25,579 bases of DNA. Origin: Bacillota bacterium. GTDB taxonomy: Bacteria > Bacillota > Clostridia > Peptostreptococcales > Anaerovoracaceae. The stretch covers positions 1 through 25,579 of the forward strand of contig JAEDNK010000007.1 in assembly GCA_016302545.1 (NCBI GenBank), given 5' to 3'. This document shows positions 14,589 through 21,920 of the stretch, piece after piece. A program made the translations under genes and the position numbers. The notes beneath the pieces were generated by a model, which was not told where the DNA came from, ran no database searches, and saw nothing but the letters and a program-made list of their open reading frames with translations. Position 1 is the first letter of the stretch. Each line of letters opens with the position of its first letter.

Positions 14589-15038
14589 CAAAACATCTAT
14601 ATGCTCCATTATCTTTTCTTCCCGGGCTCTCATTACCTTCTTTTCGCCCTCCTCCATGTGGTCGTAGCCAAGAAGGTGAAGTACGCTGTGTACGAAAAGA
14701 TAAAGAATTTCCCTTTCAAAGGAATGGCCGAATTCCTCCGCCTGCTCTGCCGCCTTTTCGCGGCATATCACCACGTCACCAAGGCAGATTTCCCCCTCCT
14801 CGGGTGCCTCCTCGCATACATCCTCAAACTGAGGAAAGGAAAGCACGTCCGTAGGCTTATCTACTCCCCGGTGGAGTTTATTAAGCTCATGGATTTCTTC
14901 CATATCAACGAAGGTGACGCTTATCTCGCAGCGCTCATCGTCCAGATTTTCAAGCTCCGCCCCGTAGGCCGCCGCTTCCTCCATCTTCCTGAGAATTTCA
15001 TCGGAAACCGCCTGTGTCTCGTCAAAATATATATTCAT
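14580..15038 (-). CDS. ybeY: Endoribonuclease YbeY (rRNA maturation factor)
   Basis: Single-strand endoribonuclease for 16S rRNA 3' maturation and ribosome quality control. The 152-residue protein has the family's metal-binding H-x3-H-x5-H motif: His117, His121 and His127 in HSVLHLLGYDH. The upstream landmarks NKLHRGVDKPTDVLSFPQ and LGDVVICREKA are intact. ATG 15038 follows AAGGGAG. It lies 18 bp after phoH, the normal partner order. Confidence 0.96.
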   Translation of the reverse strand: MNIYFDETQAVSDEILRKMEEAAAYGAELENLDDERCEISVTFVDMEEIHELNKLHRGVDKPTDVLSFPQFEDVCEEAPEEGEICLGDVVICREKAAEQAEEFGHSFEREILYLFVHSVLHLLGYDHMEEGEKKVMRAREEKIMEHIDVLRD

Positions 15039-15056
15039 ACTCTTTCTCTTTCTCCC

Positions 15057-16061
15057 TTACTCTGTCAGCTCCTCCGGATACTTCTTATAGTACCTGTCGT
15101 AAGCGCCTATAATCTTTCGTACCAGCTCGTGTCTTACCACATCGGCATCCTTCAGATAGCAGAAATCTATGTCCTTTACGTCCTTAAGTACCCTCTGCGC
15201 CTCCACAAGTCCCGACTTCTTGCCACGAGGCAGGTCTATCTGGGTAATATCACCGGTCACCACCACCTTGGAGCCGAAGCCCATCCTTGTAAGGAACATC
15301 TTCATCTGCTCCCTTGTGGTGTTCTGGGCTTCGTCCAGAATTATAAAGGAGTTATCAAGAGTCCGTCCTCTCATATAGGCAAGGGGAACCACCTCGATGG
15401 CCTCCTTTTCCTTAAGGCGCTGGGCTGCATCCCTTCCCAGCACATCGTAAAGGGCGTCGTATAGAGGTCTCAGATAAGGATCCACCTTTTCCTGTAAATC
15501 CCCCGGCAGAAAGCCCAGCCGCTCTCCCGCCTCCACGGCAGGACGAGCCAGAATTATCTTCTGAACCTCCTTGTTCTTAAAGGCGTTTATTGCCATTGCT
15601 ACGGCTATATACGTCTTGCCCGTTCCCGCAGGTCCGATGCCGAAGACCACATCCTTTTGCCGGATGCTGTTTACATAGTTTTTCTGTCCCAGGGTTTTAG
15701 GCTTCAGCGGTTTGCCCTTGTGGGTAAAGCATATGACATCCTTTCCCACTTTATTTTCTCCGTAGGAAATCCCTTCCTTTTTAAGATTTATCACATAGGC
15801 CGCCTTCTGCTTATCCAGACCTTCTCCCCCTTCCAGCAGAGACATCAGCTCGGAAAGTATGCCTGCGGCAAGCTCCAAAGCGCTCTCCTTTTCCTCCTCT
15901 GAAAAGCCGTCCATATCGGGTCCTGCTTTCAGCACCAGTTCATCCTCCCGCTGAAAAATCTCCGCTCCGGTAGCCTCCTTTATTAAATTCAAGTTGACAT
16001 CTAAATTTCCAAAAAGCTCTATCCTGTCTATTCCGTCAATTATCCGAATTTTCCTCTCCAA
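15057..16061 (-). CDS. phoH: PhoH-like ATPase (PhoL/YbeZ)
   Basis: A 334-residue cytosolic ATPase of the PhoH family, genetically linked to YbeY and proposed to act as an RNA helicase in rRNA processing. Walker A is GPAGTGKTY (143-151) and Walker B is FIILDEAQN; VTGDITQIDLPRGKKSGL is also typical. The N-terminal 100 residues resemble the KH-like extension seen in Firmicutes PhoH. The start is TTG 16061 with AAGGAG 7 bp upstream, and it overlaps the yqfD end by 26 bp in another frame, which suggests coupled translation. Confidence 0.93.
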   Translation of the reverse strand: MERKIRIIDGIDRIELFGNLDVNLNLIKEATGAEIFQREDELVLKAGPDMDGFSEEEKESALELAAGILSELMSLLEGGEGLDKQKAAYVINLKKEGISYGENKVGKDVICFTHKGKPLKPKTLGQKNYVNSIRQKDVVFGIGPAGTGKTYIAVAMAINAFKNKEVQKIILARPAVEAGERLGFLPGDLQEKVDPYLRPLYDALYDVLGRDAAQRLKEKEAIEVVPLAYMRGRTLDNSFIILDEAQNTTREQMKMFLTRMGFGSKVVVTGDITQIDLPRGKKSGLVEAQRVLKDVKDIDFCYLKDADVVRHELVRKIIGAYDRYYKKYPEELTE

Positions 16062-17136
16062 CGAGTATCTCCTTTTCTATACCTATTTCACGGCGCACCT
16101 CTAAGGTCACGCCTACTTCTATTATATTTTTTTTATAACAAAAATTCAAACTTTTATTTAGGATTTGTGCCTTTTTAGGTAGATTTTCTTTCGCCCAAAG
16201 ACGGATTTGCTGATTTACCACCGCTTCTGCCTGCTCTTCCGTCTTTTCCACCCGGCTTGCTACGAGGATATCATCCTCTTCTGAGCCTTCGGGGCGCAAA
16301 TACCTTTCCTGACTGAAAACCTCATGGTACGGCACCAGGGCGATAATTTCACCCTTCGCTCTGACATAGTACTCCGTAGGCCAGCCCTCCTCAAAGGTGG
16401 TGGCTTCCATGGGTACAATGCCGGAAATCAGCTCCTGCCCTTTTTGCACATAATCCCCCGGCTCTGCCATAGCAAGGCCCCAGAGGGTGCTTATGGACTC
16501 AATATATCCGGAGCAGTCGGCATATATGCTTGTGCAGCCCTTCTCCTCCTCTGCAGCAGGAGTGAATATGTCGGGATTTTTCTCCGTGTTTTCCGGGCTT
16601 CCCGACAGTATTTTGCCCGTGCTTTCGGAAACATTCAGATAGACTACACGCCCGTCGTAAACAAGCTGTATCCAGCTGAGCTGAGGAAAGGTTCTGTCAA
16701 GAGCCTCCTCCGCCTTCTGCCAGTCCACCGAGGGTCTGAAAACCCCGGGCGAAACTCCCGCCTCTGCAAGGCAGCGCACCAGCTCCTCTTCCGGAATTGC
16801 CCTGTATCCGTCAACCCTTATTTCGGAGATAAAAAGCGACTGCACTATTACAATAGCAGTCGCCAGGATTGTCCCTATTACAGCCACGGGCTTTGCCGCC
16901 GCCTGCCTGAGCCTTTGCTCAGGTCCTCGTCCATCCATTACTCTTATGCGGTAAAGTGATTTTGCCAGCTTTCTGAGAGCCTTAAGGTCCTCCGCTGCAA
17001 TCCAGCCTTCCGCGCAGGTATCGGAAAGCATCCTCAGAGAGCGAAGGGTAATTCCTCTATCCAGCGCCTGCTGAAGGAGCCTCTCAATTTTGAAGCCCTC
17101 AATCCTAACCAGCAATCTGTACCTATAGAAATTCAA
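16036..17136 (-). CDS. yqfD: Sporulation protein YqfD
   Basis: YqfD is a sporulation membrane protein made under sigma-E in Bacillus; its biochemical role is unknown. This version has 366 residues from TTG 17136: a short N-terminal domain (YRYRLLVRIEGFKIERLLQQALDRGI), one membrane segment (PVAVIGTILATAIVIVQSLFI), then an extracytoplasmic region with the POTRA-like DGYRAIPEEELVRCLAEAGV and the WIQLVYDGRVVYLNVSE strand. The start is uncertain: an in-frame ATG at 17253 would add 39 residues but overlap yqfC by 131 bp, and homologues begin near the RIEGF segment, so I prefer 17136. It follows yqfC, as in other spore-formers. Confidence 0.82.
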   Translation of the reverse strand: MNFYRYRLLVRIEGFKIERLLQQALDRGITLRSLRMLSDTCAEGWIAAEDLKALRKLAKSLYRIRVMDGRGPEQRLRQAAAKPVAVIGTILATAIVIVQSLFISEIRVDGYRAIPEEELVRCLAEAGVSPGVFRPSVDWQKAEEALDRTFPQLSWIQLVYDGRVVYLNVSESTGKILSGSPENTEKNPDIFTPAAEEEKGCTSIYADCSGYIESISTLWGLAMAEPGDYVQKGQELISGIVPMEATTFEEGWPTEYYVRAKGEIIALVPYHEVFSQERYLRPEGSEEDDILVASRVEKTEEQAEAVVNQQIRLWAKENLPKKAQILNKSLNFCYKKNIIEVGVTLEVRREIGIEKEILVGEENSDN

Positions 17137-17362
17137 CTCGCTGCACTTTCCCTTCAATGATGAGCCTCCCTTCGCCGATTTCCTTGATGACAAAATCCTC
17201 GCCCACCACTGTCGTATATCTGCTGCCGCTTCGGACGGTGAGTGCTTTTTCACTTATCATAACGATTGCCGTTATGTTCTCCAGTATTGCACGCTTCTCA
17301 GTTGCTATAACCTTTGGCTTGGTAAAATCAAAATCGTATGCCAGCTCTTCCTTTATGTTCAC
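17123..17362 (-). CDS. yqfC: Sporulation protein YqfC (YabP/YqfC family)
   Basis: A 79-residue member of the YabP/YqfC family of small sporulation proteins. The visible core is AILENITAIVMISEKALTVRSGSRYTTVVGEDFVIKEI, ending with LIIEGKVQRVEF, the family signature. Start is GTG 17362 behind GGGGAGG. The order yqfC-yqfD-phoH-ybeY is standard in endospore formers and supports spore formation by the host. The upstream gap (17363-17443) contains an inverted repeat, CCGGCCC/GGGCCGG (17365-17371 and 17419-17425), with one arm beside the ribosome site. Confidence 0.88.
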   Translation of the reverse strand: MNIKEELAYDFDFTKPKVIATEKRAILENITAIVMISEKALTVRSGSRYTTVVGEDFVIKEIGEGRLIIEGKVQRVEFL

Positions 17363-17443
17363 GGCCGGCCCTCCCCATATTATCTTCTTAAAATCTATAT
17401 AAATTCTATGAAGATGACGGGCCGGTTATGACCTGATACGGCA

Positions 17444-18223
17444 TCAATGGTGTCCTCTGTGGGAATGTATCTTTCTCAGGGGAGAAAAGATAAAGCCAAG
17501 ACCTCTGTTATACGCCTTAAAGCCCCAAACGCTGTAAAAGGCCTCCTTATGCTTCGCCTTGGCGGTCTGCTCCCTTACCTGTCCTCCGAAATCGGCGACC
17601 CTTCCCTGTCTGATGGCGTTTATCAGATCGTTATTGCAGGTTATCCTTTCTTCAAACTCCGTGTAGGCCATGCCGATGTACCTTTCCTCGTGGGAGTCGG
17701 AGCCGCCGATACACGGTTTTCCGTATTTCTTTGCAAGCTCTACGGCAAGCATGTTGGCATTGCTGCTCTCGCAGGTGTTGAAGCCCTCCACAAAGTCCAT
17801 CTTTTCCATGAGCTTAGGGTCCGCCTTGAATTTCTTAAAGAACATGGCGCTGGCGCTTCTGGTCCCGAAGGGATGGGCAGGTCCCAGCACTCCCCCAAGC
17901 ATATGTACCACCGTTATGAGCTTTCTTACGGACATGCCCCTTACCCTTAAAATAGGCGGCATGATGCCTCCCGGCAGAATCACTATAAAGTGCCCCGCAT
18001 CTCTCGTATCGTACTCTATACCGCATAGGACGGTAAAATCCATGGCCGCAGCTCTCCTGCCGCCGCCCGACATGAACCATTTTCTGTATCCCCTGTATGA
18101 ATCGTGGTCCGTAACCAGCATTCCGTCAAATCCTTTTTCCTTTAAAAGCTCCATGTACCTGTCCAGAGGAACCTTTGCGTCTATTGAGCCTGCCTTTGTG
18201 TGGCAATGCATATCAAGCTTCAT
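17444..18223 (-). CDS. PHP-domain metal-dependent phosphoesterase
   Basis: A 259-residue soluble protein of the PHP superfamily, metal-dependent phosphoesterases related to histidinol phosphatase and the polymerase III PHP domain. The metal-binding motifs are DMHCHTKAG (His6, His8), VTDHDSYRG (Asp39, His40), CGIEYDTRDAGHF, GPAHPFG and GGSDSHEE. The substrate cannot be named; relatives act on 3',5'-nucleoside bisphosphates, oligonucleotides or sugar phosphates. ATG 18223 follows AAGGAAGTG. The region 18251-18270 upstream is a run of overlapping TATAAT-like boxes on the minus strand. yqfC begins 81 bp downstream, so it may head the operon. Confidence 0.88.
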   Translation of the reverse strand: MKLDMHCHTKAGSIDAKVPLDRYMELLKEKGFDGMLVTDHDSYRGYRKWFMSGGGRRAAAMDFTVLCGIEYDTRDAGHFIVILPGGIMPPILRVRGMSVRKLITVVHMLGGVLGPAHPFGTRSASAMFFKKFKADPKLMEKMDFVEGFNTCESSNANMLAVELAKKYGKPCIGGSDSHEERYIGMAYTEFEERITCNNDLINAIRQGRVADFGGQVREQTAKAKHKEAFYSVWGFKAYNRGLGFIFSPLRKIHSHRGHH

Positions 18224-18329
18224 TTTCGGTCACTTCCTTACGATGTAAAAATTATATTATATTATATTGTACCACAAATCCGCAGATTTCACCATTACGC
18301 CATTATAAAAATCTTTTGCAAAAAAATTC

Positions 18330-18358
18330 TTGCTAAGTCCACAAAAAAATAGTATAAT
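18330..18358 (+). promoter_or_regulatory. Sigma-A promoter of rpsU-yqeY
   Basis: TTGCTA (18330-18335) and a perfect TATAAT (18353-18358) are 17 bp apart, with an A-rich spacer. The leader is about 63 nt and ends with AGGAGGTGA (18411-18419). Confidence 0.85.
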
Positions 18359-18427
18359 ACTGCTGTTATAGGCTTAAGACTGTTCACGGCTTAATTATTT
18401 CATGTTAGTCAGGAGGTGAATTGGAAT

Positions 18428-18607
18428 ATGGCACAAGTTATCGTAAGAGAAAACGAAAGTCTGGAATCCGCTCTTAAGAGATTCAAGAGATCCTGCGCCA
18501 GAGACGGCGTTATGAGCGAACTCAGAAAAAGAGAGCACTACGAAAAACCAAGCGTAAAGAGAAAGAAAAAATCTGAAGCTGCAAGAAAAAAGGCTAAGAA
18601 GTACTAA
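18428..18607 (+). CDS. rpsU: 30S ribosomal protein S21
   Basis: Small-subunit protein bS21. The 59 residues begin AQVIVRENESLESALKRFKR and end in a basic tail, KRKKKSEAARKKAKKY, both typical. The start is ATG 18428, about 8 bp after the near-perfect ribosome site AGGAGGTGA, rather than the in-frame GTG at 18416 that overlaps it. yqeY follows 69 bp downstream, a pairing conserved in Firmicutes. Confidence 0.98.
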   Translation: MAQVIVRENESLESALKRFKRSCARDGVMSELRKREHYEKPSVKRKKKSEAARKKAKKY

Positions 18608-18676
18608 TTATTCACAGTCATTTAAAACCTATACGAGGTGCCTCAGGGCGCTTTACGAATCGAGGTGAAATAATAA

Positions 18677-19126
18677 ATGGCAATTAAGGAAAAACTCATG
18701 GCGGACTTCAAGGAGGCTATGAAAGCCAGAGATGAGGTTGCCAAGAATACAATAAGCTTTGCTCGGGCTGCGGTTAAACAGTATGAGGTTGACCACAGGG
18801 AAGAGCTTGACGATGAAGGCATTATTGCTATTTTATCAAAACAGGTTAAAATGAGAAAAGATGCCCTCGCTGATTTTGAAAAAGCCGGCAGAACAGATTT
18901 AATAGACTCCTATAAAGCAGAAATCGAGATCCTTCAGAGATACCTTCCGGAGCAGCTTTCCGAAGAAAAGCTCCGCGTCGTTATCGCTGAGACTGCCGCC
19001 TCCCTCGGCATAGAGGGCGGTATGCAGAACATGGGCAAGCTCATGGGCCCTGTCATGGCCAAGGTAAAGGGTGTGGCAGACGGCGGCATGGTTAAGAAGC
19101 TTGTGGAGGAATTTCTGAAAAAATAG
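18677..19126 (+). CDS. yqeY: GatB/YqeY domain protein
   Basis: A 149-residue YqeY protein. The family shares the tail domain of GatB, the amidotransferase subunit that makes correctly charged Asn- and Gln-tRNA, and is thought to contact tRNA; the free-standing protein's function is not settled. Visible features are the opening MAIKEKLMADFKEAMKARD, the helical ILQRYLPEQLSEEKL linker and the C-terminal NMGKLMGPVMAKVKGVADG motif. ATG follows GAGGTGA. It is co-transcribed with rpsU and ends at a clear terminator. Confidence 0.95.
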   Translation: MAIKEKLMADFKEAMKARDEVAKNTISFARAAVKQYEVDHREELDDEGIIAILSKQVKMRKDALADFEKAGRTDLIDSYKAEIEILQRYLPEQLSEEKLRVVIAETAASLGIEGGMQNMGKLMGPVMAKVKGVADGGMVKKLVEEFLKK

Positions 19127-19142
19127 CAAGGAAACATTAATT

Positions 19143-19174
19143 CAGGCGAAACCGTATGGTCTCGCCTGTTTTTT
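19143..19174 (+). terminator. Intrinsic terminator of rpsU-yqeY
   Basis: CAGGCGA pairs with TCGCCTG, and ACC with GGT inside it, around a GTAT loop (19143-19168); six T follow. One internal mismatch is present. Confidence 0.92.
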
Positions 19175-19197
19175 AATGCCCGGGTATCCGCTTTTCT

Positions 19198-20259
19198 CTA
19201 TTTTCCCATCCTGCGGAGCATCTGCTCCCTGTTTTCCGCATATTTCAGCGCTGTCTCCCTGTCGATGTGCCCCTCCTGATACAGCTTCAGTATAGACATA
19301 TCCATGGTAATCATTCCTTCGGCAGCGCCTGAAGCCAGGGCCATTGCCATCTGATGCTCCTTTTTTTCCCGTATATTGGTGCGTATGGCGTCATTGAGGT
19401 GCATAACCTCAAAGGCAGGCACCAGACCGCCTTTGGTATCGGGCAGAAGCTGCTGGGAAACAACCGTCCTGAGCACTGTGGAAAGCTGCATTCTTATCTG
19501 CTCCTGCTGATTGGCAGGAAACACGTCAATTACACGGTTTACGGAATGAATCGCCCCTCCGGTATGGAGGGTAGCAAGCACAAGATGTCCCGTTTCTGCC
19601 GCCGTCATAGCGGTCTGAATAGTCTGCATGTCCCGCATTTCTCCCAGCTGAATCACGTCGGGAGCCTGACGAAGACAGGCCCGGAGTCCCGAAATAAAGT
19701 CCTTGGTATCTACTGCCACCTCACGCTGGCTGACTATGCTCAGCCTGTTTCTGTGAAGAAATTCGATAGGGTCCTCCAGAGTAACTATATGGCAGCTTCT
19801 GGTCCTGTTGATCCTATCCACAAGACAGGCCTGAGTGGTGGTTTTGCCGCTTCCTGCCGTTCCCGAAAACAGTATCATTCCGCTGCGAAGCTCCGCCAGC
19901 CTCATAACCTCCTCAGGGATGTTATATTCCTGCCAGTCGGGTATGTCAAAGGACACGATGCGTATCACCGCCGCCATGGATCCTCTTTGGCGATAGGCAT
20001 TTACACGGAAACGTGAAAGCCCCGGCACATCAAAGGAAAAATCGTCGTCTCCCTCTACCAGAAATACATCCCTCGAACGCTTTGCCATAGAATAAATTTC
20101 ATCTATCAGTCTGCTGCTTTCCGCAGGAAGCAGCTTTTCCCCTGCCAAAGGCACCAGCTGACCTTCGACTTTTGCGAAGGCAGGTCCTCCCGCTACAAAA
20201 AAAAGATCCGATGCGCCGTCCCTGACTGCCTTTTCCAAATATTCCATCAGTTGTGCCAT
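19198..20259 (-). CDS. pilT: PilT-type ATPase of a type IV pilus-like machine
   Basis: A 353-residue hexameric secretion ATPase of the PilT/GspE superfamily; in type IV pili PilT powers retraction. The sequence shows the N-terminal PAS-like domain (GASDLFFVAGGPAFAKVEG), Walker A GTAGSGKT (134-141), the Asp box TLEDPIEF, a Walker B region VIQLGEMRD and the His box GHLVLATLHT. A segment AIRTNIREKK (about 291) corresponds to the AIRNLIRE retraction motif, which favours PilT over PilB. ATG 20259 has GAGG 8 bp upstream. It is the last of six packed genes. No extension ATPase (PilB) lies in the window, so this protein may be the only motor or may work with one encoded elsewhere. Confidence 0.92.
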   Translation of the reverse strand: MAQLMEYLEKAVRDGASDLFFVAGGPAFAKVEGQLVPLAGEKLLPAESSRLIDEIYSMAKRSRDVFLVEGDDDFSFDVPGLSRFRVNAYRQRGSMAAVIRIVSFDIPDWQEYNIPEEVMRLAELRSGMILFSGTAGSGKTTTQACLVDRINRTRSCHIVTLEDPIEFLHRNRLSIVSQREVAVDTKDFISGLRACLRQAPDVIQLGEMRDMQTIQTAMTAAETGHLVLATLHTGGAIHSVNRVIDVFPANQQEQIRMQLSTVLRTVVSQQLLPDTKGGLVPAFEVMHLNDAIRTNIREKKEHQMAMALASGAAEGMITMDMSILKLYQEGHIDRETALKYAENREQMLRRMGK

Positions 20260-20273
20260 ATCTCGTTCCTCTC

Positions 20274-20702
20274 CTATTCTCCGTCCCAAAGGTTCAGGGT
20301 CTCATCGCTTTCCCACTGAACTGTCGATACGCTCTTCCACTGCAAAACTTCATAGTTTTCTTTTTGCACTCTCACCTTTATTACCAGCCTCTGACCGTCT
20401 GAAATGGGACACGAATATGCGTAAATTTTTTCTCCCGTAAAATCGTCTTCCTTTCCGGAAAGGCATTCCACTCCCTCCGGCACTATGCCCTGCCTGAGAT
20501 CTGCCAGAATTTCTTCTCCGAGACAATCAGCCTCATATTGCATCAGTATCATTTCGTTTGAACGTTCCGCCAGACGGCAATCCTCCTGTACTGAGGATAT
20601 TGTCAATGCGGCAAATATGCACATGCACAGCACGGTGAATATGGTAATCAGCGAGCATACTCCCATGGCGGAAAAGCCGCCTCTTTCGCCTCTTCTTCTC
20701 AT
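20274..20702 (-). CDS. Small membrane-anchored pilin-like protein
   Basis: A 142-residue protein with one N-terminal membrane segment (about 12-36) after a short basic leader MRRRGERGG. The GGFSAMGVCSLITIF junction looks like a prepilin peptidase site (Gly before Phe), but there is no Glu at position +5. The remaining 105 residues are soluble and predicted extracytoplasmic. ATG 20702 overlaps the stop of the gene before it (ATGA) and follows CAGGAGG by 7 bp. I recognise no family; position and form suggest a minor pseudopilin. Confidence 0.65.
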   Translation of the reverse strand: MRRRGERGGFSAMGVCSLITIFTVLCMCIFAALTISSVQEDCRLAERSNEMILMQYEADCLGEEILADLRQGIVPEGVECLSGKEDDFTGEKIYAYSCPISDGQRLVIKVRVQKENYEVLQWKSVSTVQWESDETLNLWDGE

Positions 20703-21049
20703 GGCAAGTCCTCCTGCCAGCATACAGGGAGGGCGTATAGCAGGCTCCCGTCTGTCTCACATACTCTTATTTCTGCCTTGCCCAATCCGGAGGTCTTGCT
20801 GTCTGCGGGCAGGACATAAATCCTCATTCCGTTTTCAAGCTCTGCAAAAAACTCGACCCTCTCCCCTTTTGCGCTCTTAATCCTTTCTGCAAGATTCTGC
20901 GCCTGCAGGACAGCCTCGTCCTTTCGCTCAGTCTCCGTGATTTTGCCCTCTGCCCAGGAGGAAATTTTCAAGCAGCAGGCGGCGGCAATGAGAAATACCA
21001 GCAGCATTACTAAAAGCTCGGTCATAAAAAGAGACGTTCTGCTTTTCAT
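20699..21049 (-). CDS. Small membrane-anchored pseudopilin-like protein
   Basis: A 116-residue protein beginning MKSRTSLFMTELLVMLLVFLIAAACC-type sequence: a short basic leader and a hydrophobic helix that contains a Glu in the position typical of type IV pilins (FMTELLVM), but without the usual Gly before the cleavage point. The C-terminal part has two short beta-like stretches (MRIYVLP, KAEIRVCETDGSLLYALPV). ATG 21049 overlaps the DUF4860 gene stop in ATGA, behind GGAGGAGG. Its role as a minor pilin is inferred from neighbours. Confidence 0.6.
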   Translation of the reverse strand: MKSRTSLFMTELLVMLLVFLIAAACCLKISSWAEGKITETERKDEAVLQAQNLAERIKSAKGERVEFFAELENGMRIYVLPADSKTSGLGKAEIRVCETDGSLLYALPVCWQEDLP

Positions 21050-21549
21050 TCTGTACCCTCCTCCATGCTGCGTAAACATATATCCACACAGACCTGCGTA
21101 CCATCTGTCAGGTCTGTTCTTATCGTCAAAAGATTTCCGTCCGTATCTATATAAAGTTCCTTCGCCTCCATTACCTCCACGCCTGCCTCAAGGTCCGGCT
21201 CGGCTGAGGATTCGGCAAAGTACTCACGCAACCGACCTCCGCTGCAATAAATCCATGTGGAGTAGCTCTCCCCGTCTATCATTTCAGTGAGCACAAGGGC
21301 GTCCTTTCCTTTAAGGGAGGCTGCGTAAACCGCCCCCTGCATATCCCCCTGCCAAACTCTCCGTTTTAAATACTGCTGACAGGTTCTTTTTTCCCAGGCT
21401 TCAGCTCCGCGGTCAGCTATGTCCTTACACGATTCCGCAGAATACAGAAGCATGGATACGCAGCAAAGAGCAAAAATGATGAGAGCGAGCATAACTCCCG
21501 CTGATGCCATATAGTCCGCTCTCTGTCTTTTTTCTCTGTTATATGCCAT
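21046..21549 (-). CDS. DUF4860 protein of the pilus-like cluster
   Basis: A 167-residue protein with a basic N-terminus, one membrane segment (about 14-36) and an extracytoplasmic domain. The core GAVYAASLKGKDALVLTE, YSTWIYCSGGRLREYF and LYIDTDGNLLTIRT fits DUF4860, a family of unknown function that I know from clostridial type IV pilus-like clusters. ATG 21549 has GGTGA 6 bp upstream; a GTG three codons earlier (21558) with AAAGGA is an alternative. Overlaps at the 3' end and a 22-bp gap at the 5' end place it firmly in the operon. Confidence 0.72.
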   Translation of the reverse strand: MAYNREKRQRADYMASAGVMLALIIFALCCVSMLLYSAESCKDIADRGAEAWEKRTCQQYLKRRVWQGDMQGAVYAASLKGKDALVLTEMIDGESYSTWIYCSGGRLREYFAESSAEPDLEAGVEVMEAKELYIDTDGNLLTIRTDLTDGTQVCVDICLRSMEEGTE

Positions 21550-21571
21550 TATTTTCACCGGATTATTCCTT

Positions 21572-21889
21572 TTATTCCTCTCCTTTTTCCAGCACCGTAA
21601 TGTCCGGCATCAGGTTGGAGCCGTAGACGTCATAATACACCTGATACCTTTCCTCGTCAAAACCCAGTCCGTACCTGTTATTCATATATTCCAGATCGGG
21701 AGGGTATGCCCCCTCTAATGCATAGCAGGTGAGGGCAGTCCTTCTGACGGTTTCTTTAAGCTGTGTGCGCGCCAACTCTCTCTGCCCTTCTTTAACACCC
21801 GATATAAATGTAAAGAAAAACAACAATATTACAATCACTGCCAACGGCAACAGAAAATAAGCCGCCTTCTTTGTTTTTCCCCGTCTCAT
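21572..21889 (-). CDS. Small membrane-anchored protein of the pilus-like cluster
   Basis: A 105-residue protein: a basic N-terminus, one membrane helix (about 10-31), then a soluble part with LKETVRRTALTCYALEGAYPPDLEYMNNRYGL and ending YGSNLMPDITVLEK. The ALEGAYP and NRYGL pattern resembles pilin-like proteins in which a helix leads to a small beta domain, and I recall similar unnamed proteins in the same place in other Clostridia. ATG 21889 is 10 bp after AAGGAGG; a GTG two codons earlier is too close to it. Function is not known. Confidence 0.65.
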   Translation of the reverse strand: MRRGKTKKAAYFLLPLAVIVILLFFFTFISGVKEGQRELARTQLKETVRRTALTCYALEGAYPPDLEYMNNRYGLGFDEERYQVYYDVYGSNLMPDITVLEKGEE

Positions 21890-21920
21890 GGGCACCAGGC
21901 CTCCTTCCTTATTTTATGCT

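Noticed and set aside
14601..15464. Plus-strand open frame of 287 codons
   Set aside because: It lies opposite ybeY and phoH, both with intact catalytic motifs on the minus strand, and has no recognisable domain or ribosome site.
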